Source of the DNA: CAYPYI01 sp964415085
Lineage (GTDB): Bacteria; Bacillota; Clostridia; Tissierellales; Tissierellaceae
Assembly (NCBI GenBank): GCA_964415085.1
Contig: CAYPYI010000030.1
Coordinates: 1 to 16,536, forward strand
Length of the DNA: 16,536 bases
Reading direction: 5' to 3'
The position numbers were made by a program, and so were the translations under genes. Of the stretch, positions 6,852 to 14,097 are shown in pieces; position 1 is the first letter of the stretch, and each line of letters starts with the position of its first letter. A model generated the notes under the pieces. That model was not told the origin of the DNA, did no database searches, and saw nothing but the letters and a program-made list of their open reading frames with translations.

Positions 6852-6907
6852 CGATTATAATTTTAAAAATTATGGGTTTGCTGTAATCGTTGAATTAAAC
6901 ATATAGT
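6852..6907 (+). promoter_or_regulatory. Upstream region of the nitroreductase with weak promoter
   Basis: TTGCTG (6878-6883) and TATAGT (6902-6907) are 18 bases apart and may form a weak promoter. A near-palindrome (6857-6864 with 6866-6873) and an outer pair CGATTA/TAATCG (6852-6857, 6884-6889) lie just before or across it. Confidence 0.3.
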
Positions 6908-6969
6908 AAATATTATTTAAAATAAGAAATCTGTAAGATAACTATTTGTAGGATAAAATGGAGGTAGAG

Positions 6970-7740
6970 ATGGACCATAAAATAATTATTGATGATAAAT
7001 GTATAGCTTGTAAGAAGTGTGTTAAAGACTGTTTACAGGATAATATTTTTATAAATGATAAAAATAAAGCTGAAGTAAAGAGTCAGAATTGTTTAAAGTG
7101 TGGACATTGTAGTGCAGTTTGCCCTACAAATGCTGTTATTATAACAGGATATAATGAGAAACCATATGAAATAGATGAGTCGTTTAAAAACCTTAACCCT
7201 AATGATTTATTAAATTCTATAATTTTTAGGAGGTCTATTAGACAATTCAAAGATATTAAAATAGAAAAAGAAAAATTAGATATGATAATTGAAGCTGGTA
7301 GATGGTCTCCAACAGCAAGAAATAACCAAGGTGTATGTTATGTAATCTTAGATAAAGAAAAAGACTCTTTGGAGAAGATTGCAGTAAAAGAATTTGGAAA
7401 ATTAATGAAAGTTGGAAAGTTGTTTAATAAAACATATATGGATTTTGAAGTGGATGATAATTTTTTCTTTAAAAATGCACCAATAGCAATAGTTATTATG
7501 GCAGATAATGATATAGATGGTGCTCTAGCAGCCTCTAATATGGCTTTAATGGCAGAATCCCTGAATCTTGGAGTCTTGTATAGCGGTTTTTTTGCTTATG
7601 CTACAAAGCTATCTAAAGCCATAAGAAAAGAATTAGAATTTCCAGATAAAAAAGTAGTTACAACACTTGTTATAGGATATCCTGATGTCAAATATAAAAG
7701 AAGCTCTCAAAGAGATGAAGCTAAAATACTATATAAATAA
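6970..7740 (+). CDS. Ferredoxin-nitroreductase fusion (2x[4Fe-4S] + FMN)
   Basis: A 256-residue redox protein. Residues 1-60 form a bacterial-type ferredoxin with two complete cluster motifs: Cys11, 14, 17, 21 (CIACKKCVKDC) and Cys41, 44, 47, 51 (CLKCGHCSAVC, followed by Pro). Residues about 80-256 are a nitroreductase-like FMN domain, recognised by FRRSIRQF (86-93, phosphate-binding arginines), RWSPTARNNQ (111-120) and a late LVIGYPDVKYKR. Such fusions reduce nitro groups, quinones or other substrates, with electrons passing from the clusters to FMN. The start at 6970 is preferred over an in-frame ATG at 6958 because GGAGGT (6960-6965) lies between them. The gene stands alone. The physiological substrate is unknown. 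Confidence 0.93.
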   Translation: MDHKIIIDDKCIACKKCVKDCLQDNIFINDKNKAEVKSQNCLKCGHCSAVCPTNAVIITGYNEKPYEIDESFKNLNPNDLLNSIIFRRSIRQFKDIKIEKEKLDMIIEAGRWSPTARNNQGVCYVILDKEKDSLEKIAVKEFGKLMKVGKLFNKTYMDFEVDDNFFFKNAPIAIVIMADNDIDGALAASNMALMAESLNLGVLYSGFFAYATKLSKAIRKELEFPDKKVVTTLVIGYPDVKYKRSSQRDEAKILYK

Positions 7741-7807
7741 ATCATGATTTACTCATTAGTTTAAAATACTATTTTTCCTCAAAGTAGTTATTAGCATATT
7801 CTTAAAA

Positions 7808-7836
7808 TTGATTTAAAAATAAATGCTTGTTATAAT
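7808..7836 (+). promoter_or_regulatory. Promoter of the three-domain regulator gene
   Basis: TTGATT (7808-7813) and TATAAT (7831-7836), the latter preceded by TGT (extended -10), have an ideal 17-base spacer. It lies 40 bases before the start codon. Confidence 0.7.
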
Positions 7837-7876
7837 TGAAATGGAAATAGAAAATAACATGCAAGGAATGATATAA

Positions 7877-9154
7877 ATGGAAATAGGAATTATTGGACCA
7901 CTTGATTCATGTAATTCAATAATGGACGTGATGAATAGATCATTTCCAGATATTAGTGTAAACATTTATGAAGTAAGCCAAACTGAGGAGGCTTACTTAT
8001 TAATAAATAGGGCTGAAAAAGAATGTGATGGAATAATATTGACTGGTATGGGGGTATACTATAAAGTAATAGAAAAAGTAGAAATAAATAAACCACATAT
8101 GTATGTACCTTTTTATACTAGTAGCATAATGAAGGCATTCTGGATGTTAAAAGAGGAGTTTCCGGATTGTACTAAAGTATCTATAGATGTAGTAAGGGAA
8201 GACGCTTTACTTGATGTTTTAGATGAGTTTAAGTTAAAAGATAATCTTGAAATTGATTTAATGGAGTATAATCATTTAATTCCAGAAAAATCATATTTAG
8301 ATTTTCATAAAAAAAAGCAAGAAGATAATCCTGATTGTGTTTCTATAATTGCTTTAGGATGGGTTTATGAGGAACTAAAAAACATGGGGTATAATGTTGT
8401 CAGGATGTACCCAACAAAATCTACAATAAGAACGACTATTAATAATCTTATCTCTAAAATAAACCAAGATATAGCCAAGGAATCGAGTTTAGCTATTCAG
8501 GTTTTGAAAATAAGACATAAGGAAAATATATCTCAGTATAGAAAACTAGAAATAAACTCCTTAGTAGAGAATAAGCTATCGGGGTATATAAAAGAAATAC
8601 AGGGAAGTATATTTACCTTAAGTTGGGATAGGTATATCATATATTCCACAAGAGGAGCAGTAGAAAATTTAGATAACTTAAGTGTATTAAAAAATATAAT
8701 GAAGTTTTTAGAAAAAGAAAATATTATCATATTTTCAGGTATAGGCCTTGGAAAGACATCAAGAGAATGCGAACTAAATGCAAGGAAGGCCCTTAATGCA
8801 TCTATACAAATGAATAAAAGTAGTATATTTAAAGTGGACGGTGAAAAAATCAAAGGCCCACTTTTGACTAATAGAAACCTTGAATATAGTTATATTGTAA
8901 ATTCAGATATGATAGAAATATCTGAAACTACAGGAGTTAATGTTCATCATTTAGAAATGATAAAATCAATGAATGATAAATATAATATTAATGAATTTAC
9001 GAGTGATCTTTTAGCAGAATATCTTGATGTAAGCGTTAGGACTGCCAATAGGATAATAAATAAGCTTACAGAAAGCAATTTTGCAAAAGAAGTTGGGCAA
9101 GAGGTAAATAAATCAGTTGGAAGACCTAAAAAAATAATAAAAGTGACATTATAA
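7877..9154 (+). CDS. Transcriptional regulator: sensor-like N-terminus, GGDEF-like domain, C-terminal winged helix
   Basis: A 425-residue cytosolic regulator in three parts. Residues 1-195 alternate strands and helices (IGIIGPLDSCNSIMDV, GIILTGMGVYY, CVSIIALGWVYEEL), suggesting a two-lobed ligand-binding or PrpR-N-like sensor. Residues about 240-340 resemble a degenerate GGDEF/GTP-cyclohydrolase-III-like fold: FSGIGLGKTSRECELNARKA at 286-305 matches the GIG.G.T..EAE.NARKAL pattern, but the GGDEF active-site motif is absent, so diguanylate synthesis is not expected. Residues about 345-425 form a winged helix with recognition helix DVSVRTANRIINKLTES and a GRPKKI wing. AAGGA at 7863-7867 supports the start. 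It lies just upstream of the DUF3100-amidohydrolase operon in the same direction but is separated by a terminator, so it is likely that operon's specific regulator (inference). Confidence 0.78.
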   Translation: MEIGIIGPLDSCNSIMDVMNRSFPDISVNIYEVSQTEEAYLLINRAEKECDGIILTGMGVYYKVIEKVEINKPHMYVPFYTSSIMKAFWMLKEEFPDCTKVSIDVVREDALLDVLDEFKLKDNLEIDLMEYNHLIPEKSYLDFHKKKQEDNPDCVSIIALGWVYEELKNMGYNVVRMYPTKSTIRTTINNLISKINQDIAKESSLAIQVLKIRHKENISQYRKLEINSLVENKLSGYIKEIQGSIFTLSWDRYIIYSTRGAVENLDNLSVLKNIMKFLEKENIIIFSGIGLGKTSRECELNARKALNASIQMNKSSIFKVDGEKIKGPLLTNRNLEYSYIVNSDMIEISETTGVNVHHLEMIKSMNDKYNINEFTSDLLAEYLDVSVRTANRIINKLTESNFAKEVGQEVNKSVGRPKKIIKVTL

Positions 9155-9183
9155 AGATAAGATTTTAAAATCTTATCTTTTTT
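9153..9183 (+). terminator. Terminator between regulator and DUF3100 operon
   Basis: A 28-base perfect palindrome (arms 9153-9166 and 9167-9180) is followed by T residues. It begins inside the stop codon of the regulator gene. Because it is symmetrical it may form a small loop of A/T pairs. Confidence 0.82.
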
Positions 9184-9184
9184 A

Positions 9185-9213
9185 TTGACATATTGATACC
9201 GTTTACATATAAT
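9185..9213 (+). promoter_or_regulatory. Consensus SigA promoter with cre-like operator in the spacer
   Basis: A perfect -35 TTGACA (9185-9190) and perfect -10 TATAAT (9208-9213) have the optimal 17-base spacer. Within the spacer, TGATACCGTTTACA (9194-9207) matches the Gram-positive catabolite-response element TGWAANCGNTNWCA at all defined positions but one. A protein bound there would directly block RNA polymerase, so catabolite (CcpA-type) or LacI-family repression is likely. Confidence 0.75.
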
Positions 9214-9220
9214 AGATACA

Positions 9221-9264
9221 TAATTAAAGACAACCTAACGACACGTCGTTAATATCTTTAATTA
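9221..9264 (+). promoter_or_regulatory. Nested inverted repeat in the operon leader
   Basis: An outer pair of 10-bp arms (TAATTAAAGA 9221-9230, TCTTTAATTA 9255-9264) encloses an inner pair TAACGAC/GTCGTTA (9236-9242, 9245-9251) around a 2-nt centre. It lies just downstream of the expected transcription start and before the ribosome site. It could be an operator for the upstream regulator or an RNA hairpin in the leader. There is no T-run, so it is not a simple terminator. Confidence 0.55.
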
Positions 9265-9294
9265 ACATTTAAATAAAAATATGGAGGGATGAAG

Positions 9295-10116
9295 TTGGAA
9301 GAGAAAAAGAATATTATTAAAGATTATAAGTTACATATTGTTGCACTTTTTGCAAGTATTGCAGCGGAGCTAATTGGATCAAAAAGTATATCTTTAGGTC
9401 AGATTAATATAGTTTTATCGCCATTAATTTGGTCAATGCTTATAGTGTTTGCAATATATATGATCAAACCATTAAAACTTGTTACTGCAAAAAATGCTCC
9501 AAATGCTAATTTTATGATGGGGATAGGATTATCATTATTAGTTGCAAAACTTGGTGTAAATAGTGGTGCATCAATGGAACAAATAAAACAAGCAGGAGTT
9601 GCTCTAATATTACAAAACTTTGGTAACTTAGGTACTATTTTATTAGCTTTACCACTTGCAGTAATGATGGGAATGGGAAGAGAGTCAGTTGGTATGAGTC
9701 ATGCTTTAAGTAGAGAGGCCAATGTAGGTCTAATACAAGATACTTATGGTGGAGAGTCCCCTGAATTTAGAGGAGTTATGGCTGTATATATAGTTGGTAC
9801 ATTACTAGGACCAATTGTAATGAGTGTTTTAGTTTCTGTTATTATGGCAATTGGAATAGTAAGTCCTATAGGAGCTTCTATGGGAGTGGGCGCAGGAAGT
9901 GCTTCCATGATGACAGCAGGCCTTGCTGTTTTAATAGACATGTATCCTGAATTAGAATCTCAAATGACTGCATTTGCAGGGTTAAGTAATCTAATATCAA
10001 GTGTAATAGCACTTCCACTAGGAATGTTTTTAGGATTACCTTTAACAGAGTTCTTATATAAGAGATTAGATAAATTAAGAAAAAAACCAGTAAAGGATGG
10101 TGCTAATAATGACTAA
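9295..10116 (+). CDS. DUF3100 family membrane protein, putative transporter subunit
   Basis: A 273-residue polytopic membrane protein matching the DUF3100 family as I recognise it. It has about eight hydrophobic stretches, with Gly- and Ser-rich membrane segments (MMGIGLSLLVAKLGVNSGA, GVALILQNFGNLGTILLALP, MGVGAGSASMMTAGLAVLID) like those of secondary carriers, plus a conserved-looking polar loop SHALSREANVGLIQDTYGGE. The C-terminus is basic and cytosolic. The start is placed at TTG 9295, because GGAGGG (9283-9288) is directly adjacent to the ATG at 9289 (no spacing) but six bases from the TTG. The next gene starts within its last 8 bases. It is co-transcribed with a small membrane protein and a cytosolic amidohydrolase, suggesting uptake of the amidohydrolase substrate. 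Transport itself is inferred, not shown. Confidence 0.82.
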   Translation: MEEKKNIIKDYKLHIVALFASIAAELIGSKSISLGQINIVLSPLIWSMLIVFAIYMIKPLKLVTAKNAPNANFMMGIGLSLLVAKLGVNSGASMEQIKQAGVALILQNFGNLGTILLALPLAVMMGMGRESVGMSHALSREANVGLIQDTYGGESPEFRGVMAVYIVGTLLGPIVMSVLVSVIMAIGIVSPIGASMGVGAGSASMMTAGLAVLIDMYPELESQMTAFAGLSNLISSVIALPLGMFLGLPLTEFLYKRLDKLRKKPVKDGANND

Positions 10117-10567
10117 ATTAAAAGAAAATATACCAAATGTATTGGGTGCTTTATTCTTAAGTATTATTTTTTCAGCAATTGGAAATTTGGTAGGGTATGA
10201 CACAGGAATAGCTCAATCTTTACCAGGTTTATTAATACTTGGAGCAATTTCTCTAGTAGGTTATAGCTTATCTTATATAGTTCCTATAGAAAAAATGTCA
10301 TCTGTATTATGGATATCCTTTATAGCAATTTTCATATCATTACCAATTTCACCTGTTTCAGAGCAAGTTATTTACCATGTAAACAATGTTTCATTAATGT
10401 CAGTTGTAACTCCAATACTAGGTTATGCAGGAGTATTAATAGGTAAAGATTGGAATGCATTTAAGGAACTAGGAATAAGAGCAGTTATAATATCTATATT
10501 AGTTATGGCTGGAACATTCTTAATTTCAAGTCTATTAGGTGATTTTTTCATGGTTATATTTAATTAA
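10109..10567 (+). CDS. Small membrane partner of the DUF3100 protein
   Basis: A 152-residue hydrophobic protein with about five membrane spans (near 10-30, 37-58, 64-82, 93-111, 122-147), a short basic N-terminus (MTKLKEN) and few charges elsewhere. I do not recognise a named family. Its start is taken as ATG 10109, which overlaps the DUF3100 stop by 8 bases (ATGACTAA); AAAGG at 10092-10096 is the nearest ribosome site, and coupling to the upstream gene probably matters. An in-frame ATG at 10097 would add four residues. Gene overlap and shared membrane location suggest it forms a two-component carrier with the DUF3100 protein. Confidence 0.8.
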   Translation: MTKLKENIPNVLGALFLSIIFSAIGNLVGYDTGIAQSLPGLLILGAISLVGYSLSYIVPIEKMSSVLWISFIAIFISLPISPVSEQVIYHVNNVSLMSVVTPILGYAGVLIGKDWNAFKELGIRAVIISILVMAGTFLISSLLGDFFMVIFN

Positions 10568-10596
10568 TACTTAAAATTATGAAAGGAGTTTGAATA

Positions 10597-11916
10597 ATGA
10601 ATATAAATGATTTAAAAGAAAGAGTAATAAAAGCTATTGATGAAAATAAAGATGAAATAATAAAAGTAAACAAAGACATATATGCAACTCCAGAGTATGG
10701 ATATAAAGAAGTAGAAACAACAAAAAGAACTGTAGAGTTTTTAAAAGAATTAGAATTGGATGTAGAAGAAAATATAGCAGTAACAGGATGTAAATCGGTG
10801 ATTAAAGGAAGTCAAGATGGACCTAATATAGCGATATTAGGTGAACTAGATGCTATATCATGCGTATCTCACCAAGACTCAGTAGAGACTGGAGCTATTC
10901 ATGCTTGTGGCCATAATAATCAGATAGCAGGGATGTTAGGCGCGGCATTAGGTCTAGTAAAAAGTGGTGTAATGAATGAGCTACCAGGGAATGTATCAAT
11001 AATAGCAACACCATCAGAAGAGTTTATAGAATTAGAATATAGATCAAAATTAAGAGAAGAAGGAAAATTAAAATATTTTGGTGGTAAACAGGAATTAATT
11101 AGAAAAGGTTATTTTGATGATGTTGATATGGCTATGATGTTTCATTCTCTAGATATGGGTGGGAAAAAAGCATTAGTTGGTCCGGTTAGTAATGGTTTTA
11201 TTGGTAAACAAATTAAATTTATAGGGGTTGAGTCCCATGCAGGTTCAGCACCAGAAGAGGGTGTAAATGCTCTGAATGCTGCTAATCTGGCAATAAATAA
11301 TATCCATGCCCAAAGGGAAACATTTAAAGACATAGATAGAGTTAGAGTACATTCTATAATTACAAAAGGTGGAGATATAGTTAACTCAGTACCACATGAT
11401 GTTCAAATGGAAGCTTATGTTAGAGCTAGAACAATTGATGGAATGTTAGATGCAAATTATAAAGTTGATAGATCTTTAAAAGCTGGTGCAATGGCTCTTG
11501 GAGCAAAAGTAGAAATAACTAGTATTCCAGGGTACTTACCAATATTAAAATATGATAGTTTAGATTCTTTATTTAAAGATAACTTAAAAATATTAGGTAT
11601 TAAGGAAGATGAAATAATAGAAGGTGGAGATTTTACTGGATCATTTGACTTAGGAGATGTATCTCATATAATGCCAACAATGCATCCAATGATAGGTGGA
11701 ATAGTAGGTAATCTTCATACAAGAGATTATAAAGTAGTAGATGATGAGATAGCTTATATTATGCCTGCAAAAGCAATGGCACTTACAGTTATAGATTTAC
11801 TATTTGACAATGCAAAAAATGCAAAAGATATATTAGATAATTTTGAACCACTTATGACAAAAGATGAATATTTAGAGTTTTTAGAAAGTGTAGATAAAGT
11901 AGAGCTATATGAATAA
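10597..11916 (+). CDS. M20 family amidohydrolase (AbgB/M20D-like)
   Basis: A 439-residue cytosolic metallo-amidohydrolase that cleaves amide bonds in N-acyl amino acids or related conjugates. Visible motifs in order: GELDAI (82-87), HACGHNNQ (102-109, with Cys104 and His106 as likely metal ligands), ATPSEEF (137-143, with Glu141 general base and Glu142 ligand), FHSLD (His183), ESHAGSAPEEGVNAL (212-226, start of the lid/dimerisation domain, His214), and GNLHTRDY (His374). Most M20D enzymes have HACGHDxH, whereas this one has HACGHNNQ, closer to the CGHN of AbgB-type p-aminobenzoyl-glutamate hydrolases. A sizeable insertion (about 143-180) follows the SEE motif. AAAGGAG (10582-10588) supports the start. 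As last gene of the operon it presumably hydrolyses what the membrane pair imports. The substrate is not identifiable. Confidence 0.9.
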   Translation: MNINDLKERVIKAIDENKDEIIKVNKDIYATPEYGYKEVETTKRTVEFLKELELDVEENIAVTGCKSVIKGSQDGPNIAILGELDAISCVSHQDSVETGAIHACGHNNQIAGMLGAALGLVKSGVMNELPGNVSIIATPSEEFIELEYRSKLREEGKLKYFGGKQELIRKGYFDDVDMAMMFHSLDMGGKKALVGPVSNGFIGKQIKFIGVESHAGSAPEEGVNALNAANLAINNIHAQRETFKDIDRVRVHSIITKGGDIVNSVPHDVQMEAYVRARTIDGMLDANYKVDRSLKAGAMALGAKVEITSIPGYLPILKYDSLDSLFKDNLKILGIKEDEIIEGGDFTGSFDLGDVSHIMPTMHPMIGGIVGNLHTRDYKVVDDEIAYIMPAKAMALTVIDLLFDNAKNAKDILDNFEPLMTKDEYLEFLESVDKVELYE

Positions 11917-11938
11917 GAATTTTATTATAAATTGATTA

Positions 11939-11986
11939 AATAAGAGCTATTAAATTAAAAGTTTAATAGCTCTTATTATATTTTTT
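11939..11986 (+). terminator. Rho-independent terminator of the DUF3100-amidohydrolase operon
   Basis: A 16-bp perfect stem (11939-11954 with 11962-11977) has a 7-nt loop and is followed by a T-run. It begins about 22 bases after the amidohydrolase stop. Confidence 0.9.
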
Positions 11987-12291
11987 ATAAAATTTGAATT
12001 GAAAATACTTAATAAGAGAAATTGTTATTTATAAGATAAAAAGTAGTAATTCTAGTTTTAGTATTAGTTTATAGCTTTTACTTCCATTTCTAAATTATTG
12101 TGCATATATCACATATAACATATTTTATTTAATTTAGAATTACACTTGTTCACATTGGCGATATTAAAAAATAAATTAAAGCTTATAAATAAATTTGCGA
12201 ATAATATGAATCTAAACCTTTTAAATTCTAATTTGTCTTCTGGATCTTAGTAAGGCTTTAATATATAATCTTATATAAAGGAGCTGATTCT
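11987..12291. other. Non-coding gap before the restriction genes
   Basis: About 300 bases of AT-rich DNA with no convincing gene. The only promoter element seen is TATAAT at 12264-12269, without a clear -35. AAGGAG at 12278-12283 belongs to the next gene. A 14-codon frame from 12206 lacks a ribosome site. No attachment site, direct repeat or tRNA that would mark integration of the following genes is visible. Confidence 0.5.
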
Positions 12292-14097
12292 ATGGACAAT
12301 ATGAGTTTACAAGACGGTTTAGTTTATATAATGAAAAATTATACAAAGGAAAAGTTAAATCCCTTTAAAGAAAATAAAATAGCCATATTTTTAAGACAAA
12401 ATATTACAACAATAATCGAAAAAGAAATATTCGGATTAAGTAAAAATGAATTTATAATTAAAGGATCTCCAGGTGCGGGTAATTGGGCTGAAATACCTTG
12501 GATTTGTATTTTTAATAAAAATATTACCATATCTGCCCAAAAGGGAATATATATAGTATTTTTATTTAGTTCGGATATGAAAAGAGTTTATTTATCTATA
12601 AACCAAGGTTTTACATTTTATAAGGAAAATAGCATAGTAGATAAAACACAAGAATTTAGTCAAGAAATTCGAAAAGTTATATCTCAGGAATATGATATAT
12701 CACCTTATTTAAATAGTATTGATTTAAATGCTGAGAATGAATTAGGAAAAGGATATGAGAGTTGTAACATAATAAGTAAAGAATATAAATTAGAAGATTT
12801 GAAAAGTAATAATTTAAATATATTAGGTGATTTGATAGAAGTATTAGAGATATATGATTATCTATACGAAAGATTACCAAATAATGATATAGATATATTT
12901 TATAATCAATTATTAAAGAATTATAAAACTGAAGATTATAATTACTTAAGTGATTACAATACTTCTCAGGAATATAATATAAATTTAAATTCACATAAAA
13001 TGATTAATCATATAAGTAAATATATAGAATCAAAAGGATTTATATTTGATGATGAAGATATAGCAAATTTATATTTATCTATAAAAACAAAACCATTTGT
13101 ACTTATGGCAGGAATAAGTGGAACAGGAAAATCAAAATTAATTCAACTTTTTGCAAATGCAATTGGTGCAAATAGTGAAAATGGTAGATTTAGATTAATT
13201 AGTGTAAAACCTGATTGGAATGACGGAACAGAATTATTTGGATATATAGATATAAATGGTAACTATGTTCCAGGTTTGTTAACAGAAATCGCATATGAAG
13301 CAAATCAAATTGAAAATAAAAACAATCCATATATTATTTGTTTAGATGAGATGAACTTAGCTAGGGTAGAATACTATCTAAGTGACTATTTAAGCCTAAT
13401 AGAAACAAGATTTAATGATGATGGTGATATTAAAACTGAACGAATTTTTCCAAAGGGTTATTTTAAGAAAAAAAATGAATATCAGGATGTTTATCTTTCG
13501 GACAATATAATAATAGTAGGAACAGTAAATATGGATGATACGACTTTTTCATTTAGTGAAAAAGTACTGGATAGAGCTAATACTATAGAATTTTCAAAAG
13601 TAAACCTAGAGTTATTAGAATTTAATTATAGAGATATTGAACCAAAATATTTAGATGATAGTAATTTTAAGACCAGCTATTTAACAATAAAAGATGCAGT
13701 AGAAGCAGATTCATCATTTGTAAATAATATTAATAATAAGATTATAGATATTTACAATATAATGAAGAAGTATAATAGACATTTTGGATATAGAATTAGA
13801 GATGAGATAGTATTCTATATGTTGGAGAATAAAAATTGCAATAATCTTATAGACGAAAATAGAGCATTTGATTATCAATTACTTCAAAAAATATTGCCTA
13901 GAGTAAATGGTAGTGATTATGAAATAAAACTTCTCTTAATAGATTTATTTAATTATTTAAATCCATTTAATCAAATATATGATACATTAGGATATTTAGA
14001 TAATTTGGATATAAGTAATTCAAGTTATAAGTTAACTAGTAATAAAATTATAGAAATGTTAAGGAGTTATGAAAATGGATATGTATCCTTCTGGTAG
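12292..14097 (+). CDS. McrB-like AAA+ ATPase with N-terminal DUF3578 (MrcB_N) domain
   Basis: A 601-residue motor subunit of a McrBC-like, modification-dependent (type IV) restriction system. Residues about 10-160 form a DUF3578/MrcB_N domain, recognised by GAGNWAEIPWICIFN (61-75), ITISAQKGIYIVFLF and VYLSINQGF; this domain is thought to read the target DNA. The AAA+ core is about 240-560: Walker A GISGTGKS (274-281), Walker B IICLDEMN (348-355, Asp352, Glu353), sensor-1 GTVNMD (410-415, Asn413) and a likely arginine finger in LDRAN (Arg428). The Walker A reads GISGTGKS where GPPGTGKT is commoner. E. coli McrB uses GTP; nucleotide specificity here is unknown. AAGGAG at 12278-12283 supports the start. 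It overlaps the nuclease gene. Confidence 0.92.
   Translation: MDNMSLQDGLVYIMKNYTKEKLNPFKENKIAIFLRQNITTIIEKEIFGLSKNEFIIKGSPGAGNWAEIPWICIFNKNITISAQKGIYIVFLFSSDMKRVYLSINQGFTFYKENSIVDKTQEFSQEIRKVISQEYDISPYLNSIDLNAENELGKGYESCNIISKEYKLEDLKSNNLNILGDLIEVLEIYDYLYERLPNNDIDIFYNQLLKNYKTEDYNYLSDYNTSQEYNINLNSHKMINHISKYIESKGFIFDDEDIANLYLSIKTKPFVLMAGISGTGKSKLIQLFANAIGANSENGRFRLISVKPDWNDGTELFGYIDINGNYVPGLLTEIAYEANQIENKNNPYIICLDEMNLARVEYYLSDYLSLIETRFNDDGDIKTERIFPKGYFKKKNEYQDVYLSDNIIIVGTVNMDDTTFSFSEKVLDRANTIEFSKVNLELLEFNYRDIEPKYLDDSNFKTSYLTIKDAVEADSSFVNNINNKIIDIYNIMKKYNRHFGYRIRDEIVFYMLENKNCNNLIDENRAFDYQLLQKILPRVNGSDYEIKLLLIDLFNYLNPFNQIYDTLGYLDNLDISNSSYKLTSNKIIEMLRSYENGYVSFW

Noticed and set aside
6838..6861. 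TTGTAT and TATAAT as a promoter for the nitroreductase
   Set aside because: The spacer is only 12 bases, too short for a SigA promoter.
12206..12250. 14-codon frame before the ATPase gene as a leader peptide
   Set aside because: No ribosome binding site and no attenuator-like hairpin follow it.
12677..12994. Tyr/Asn/Leu-rich minus-strand frame inside the ATPase gene
   Set aside because: Composition is that of a shadow frame, and it overlaps a conserved AAA+ protein.
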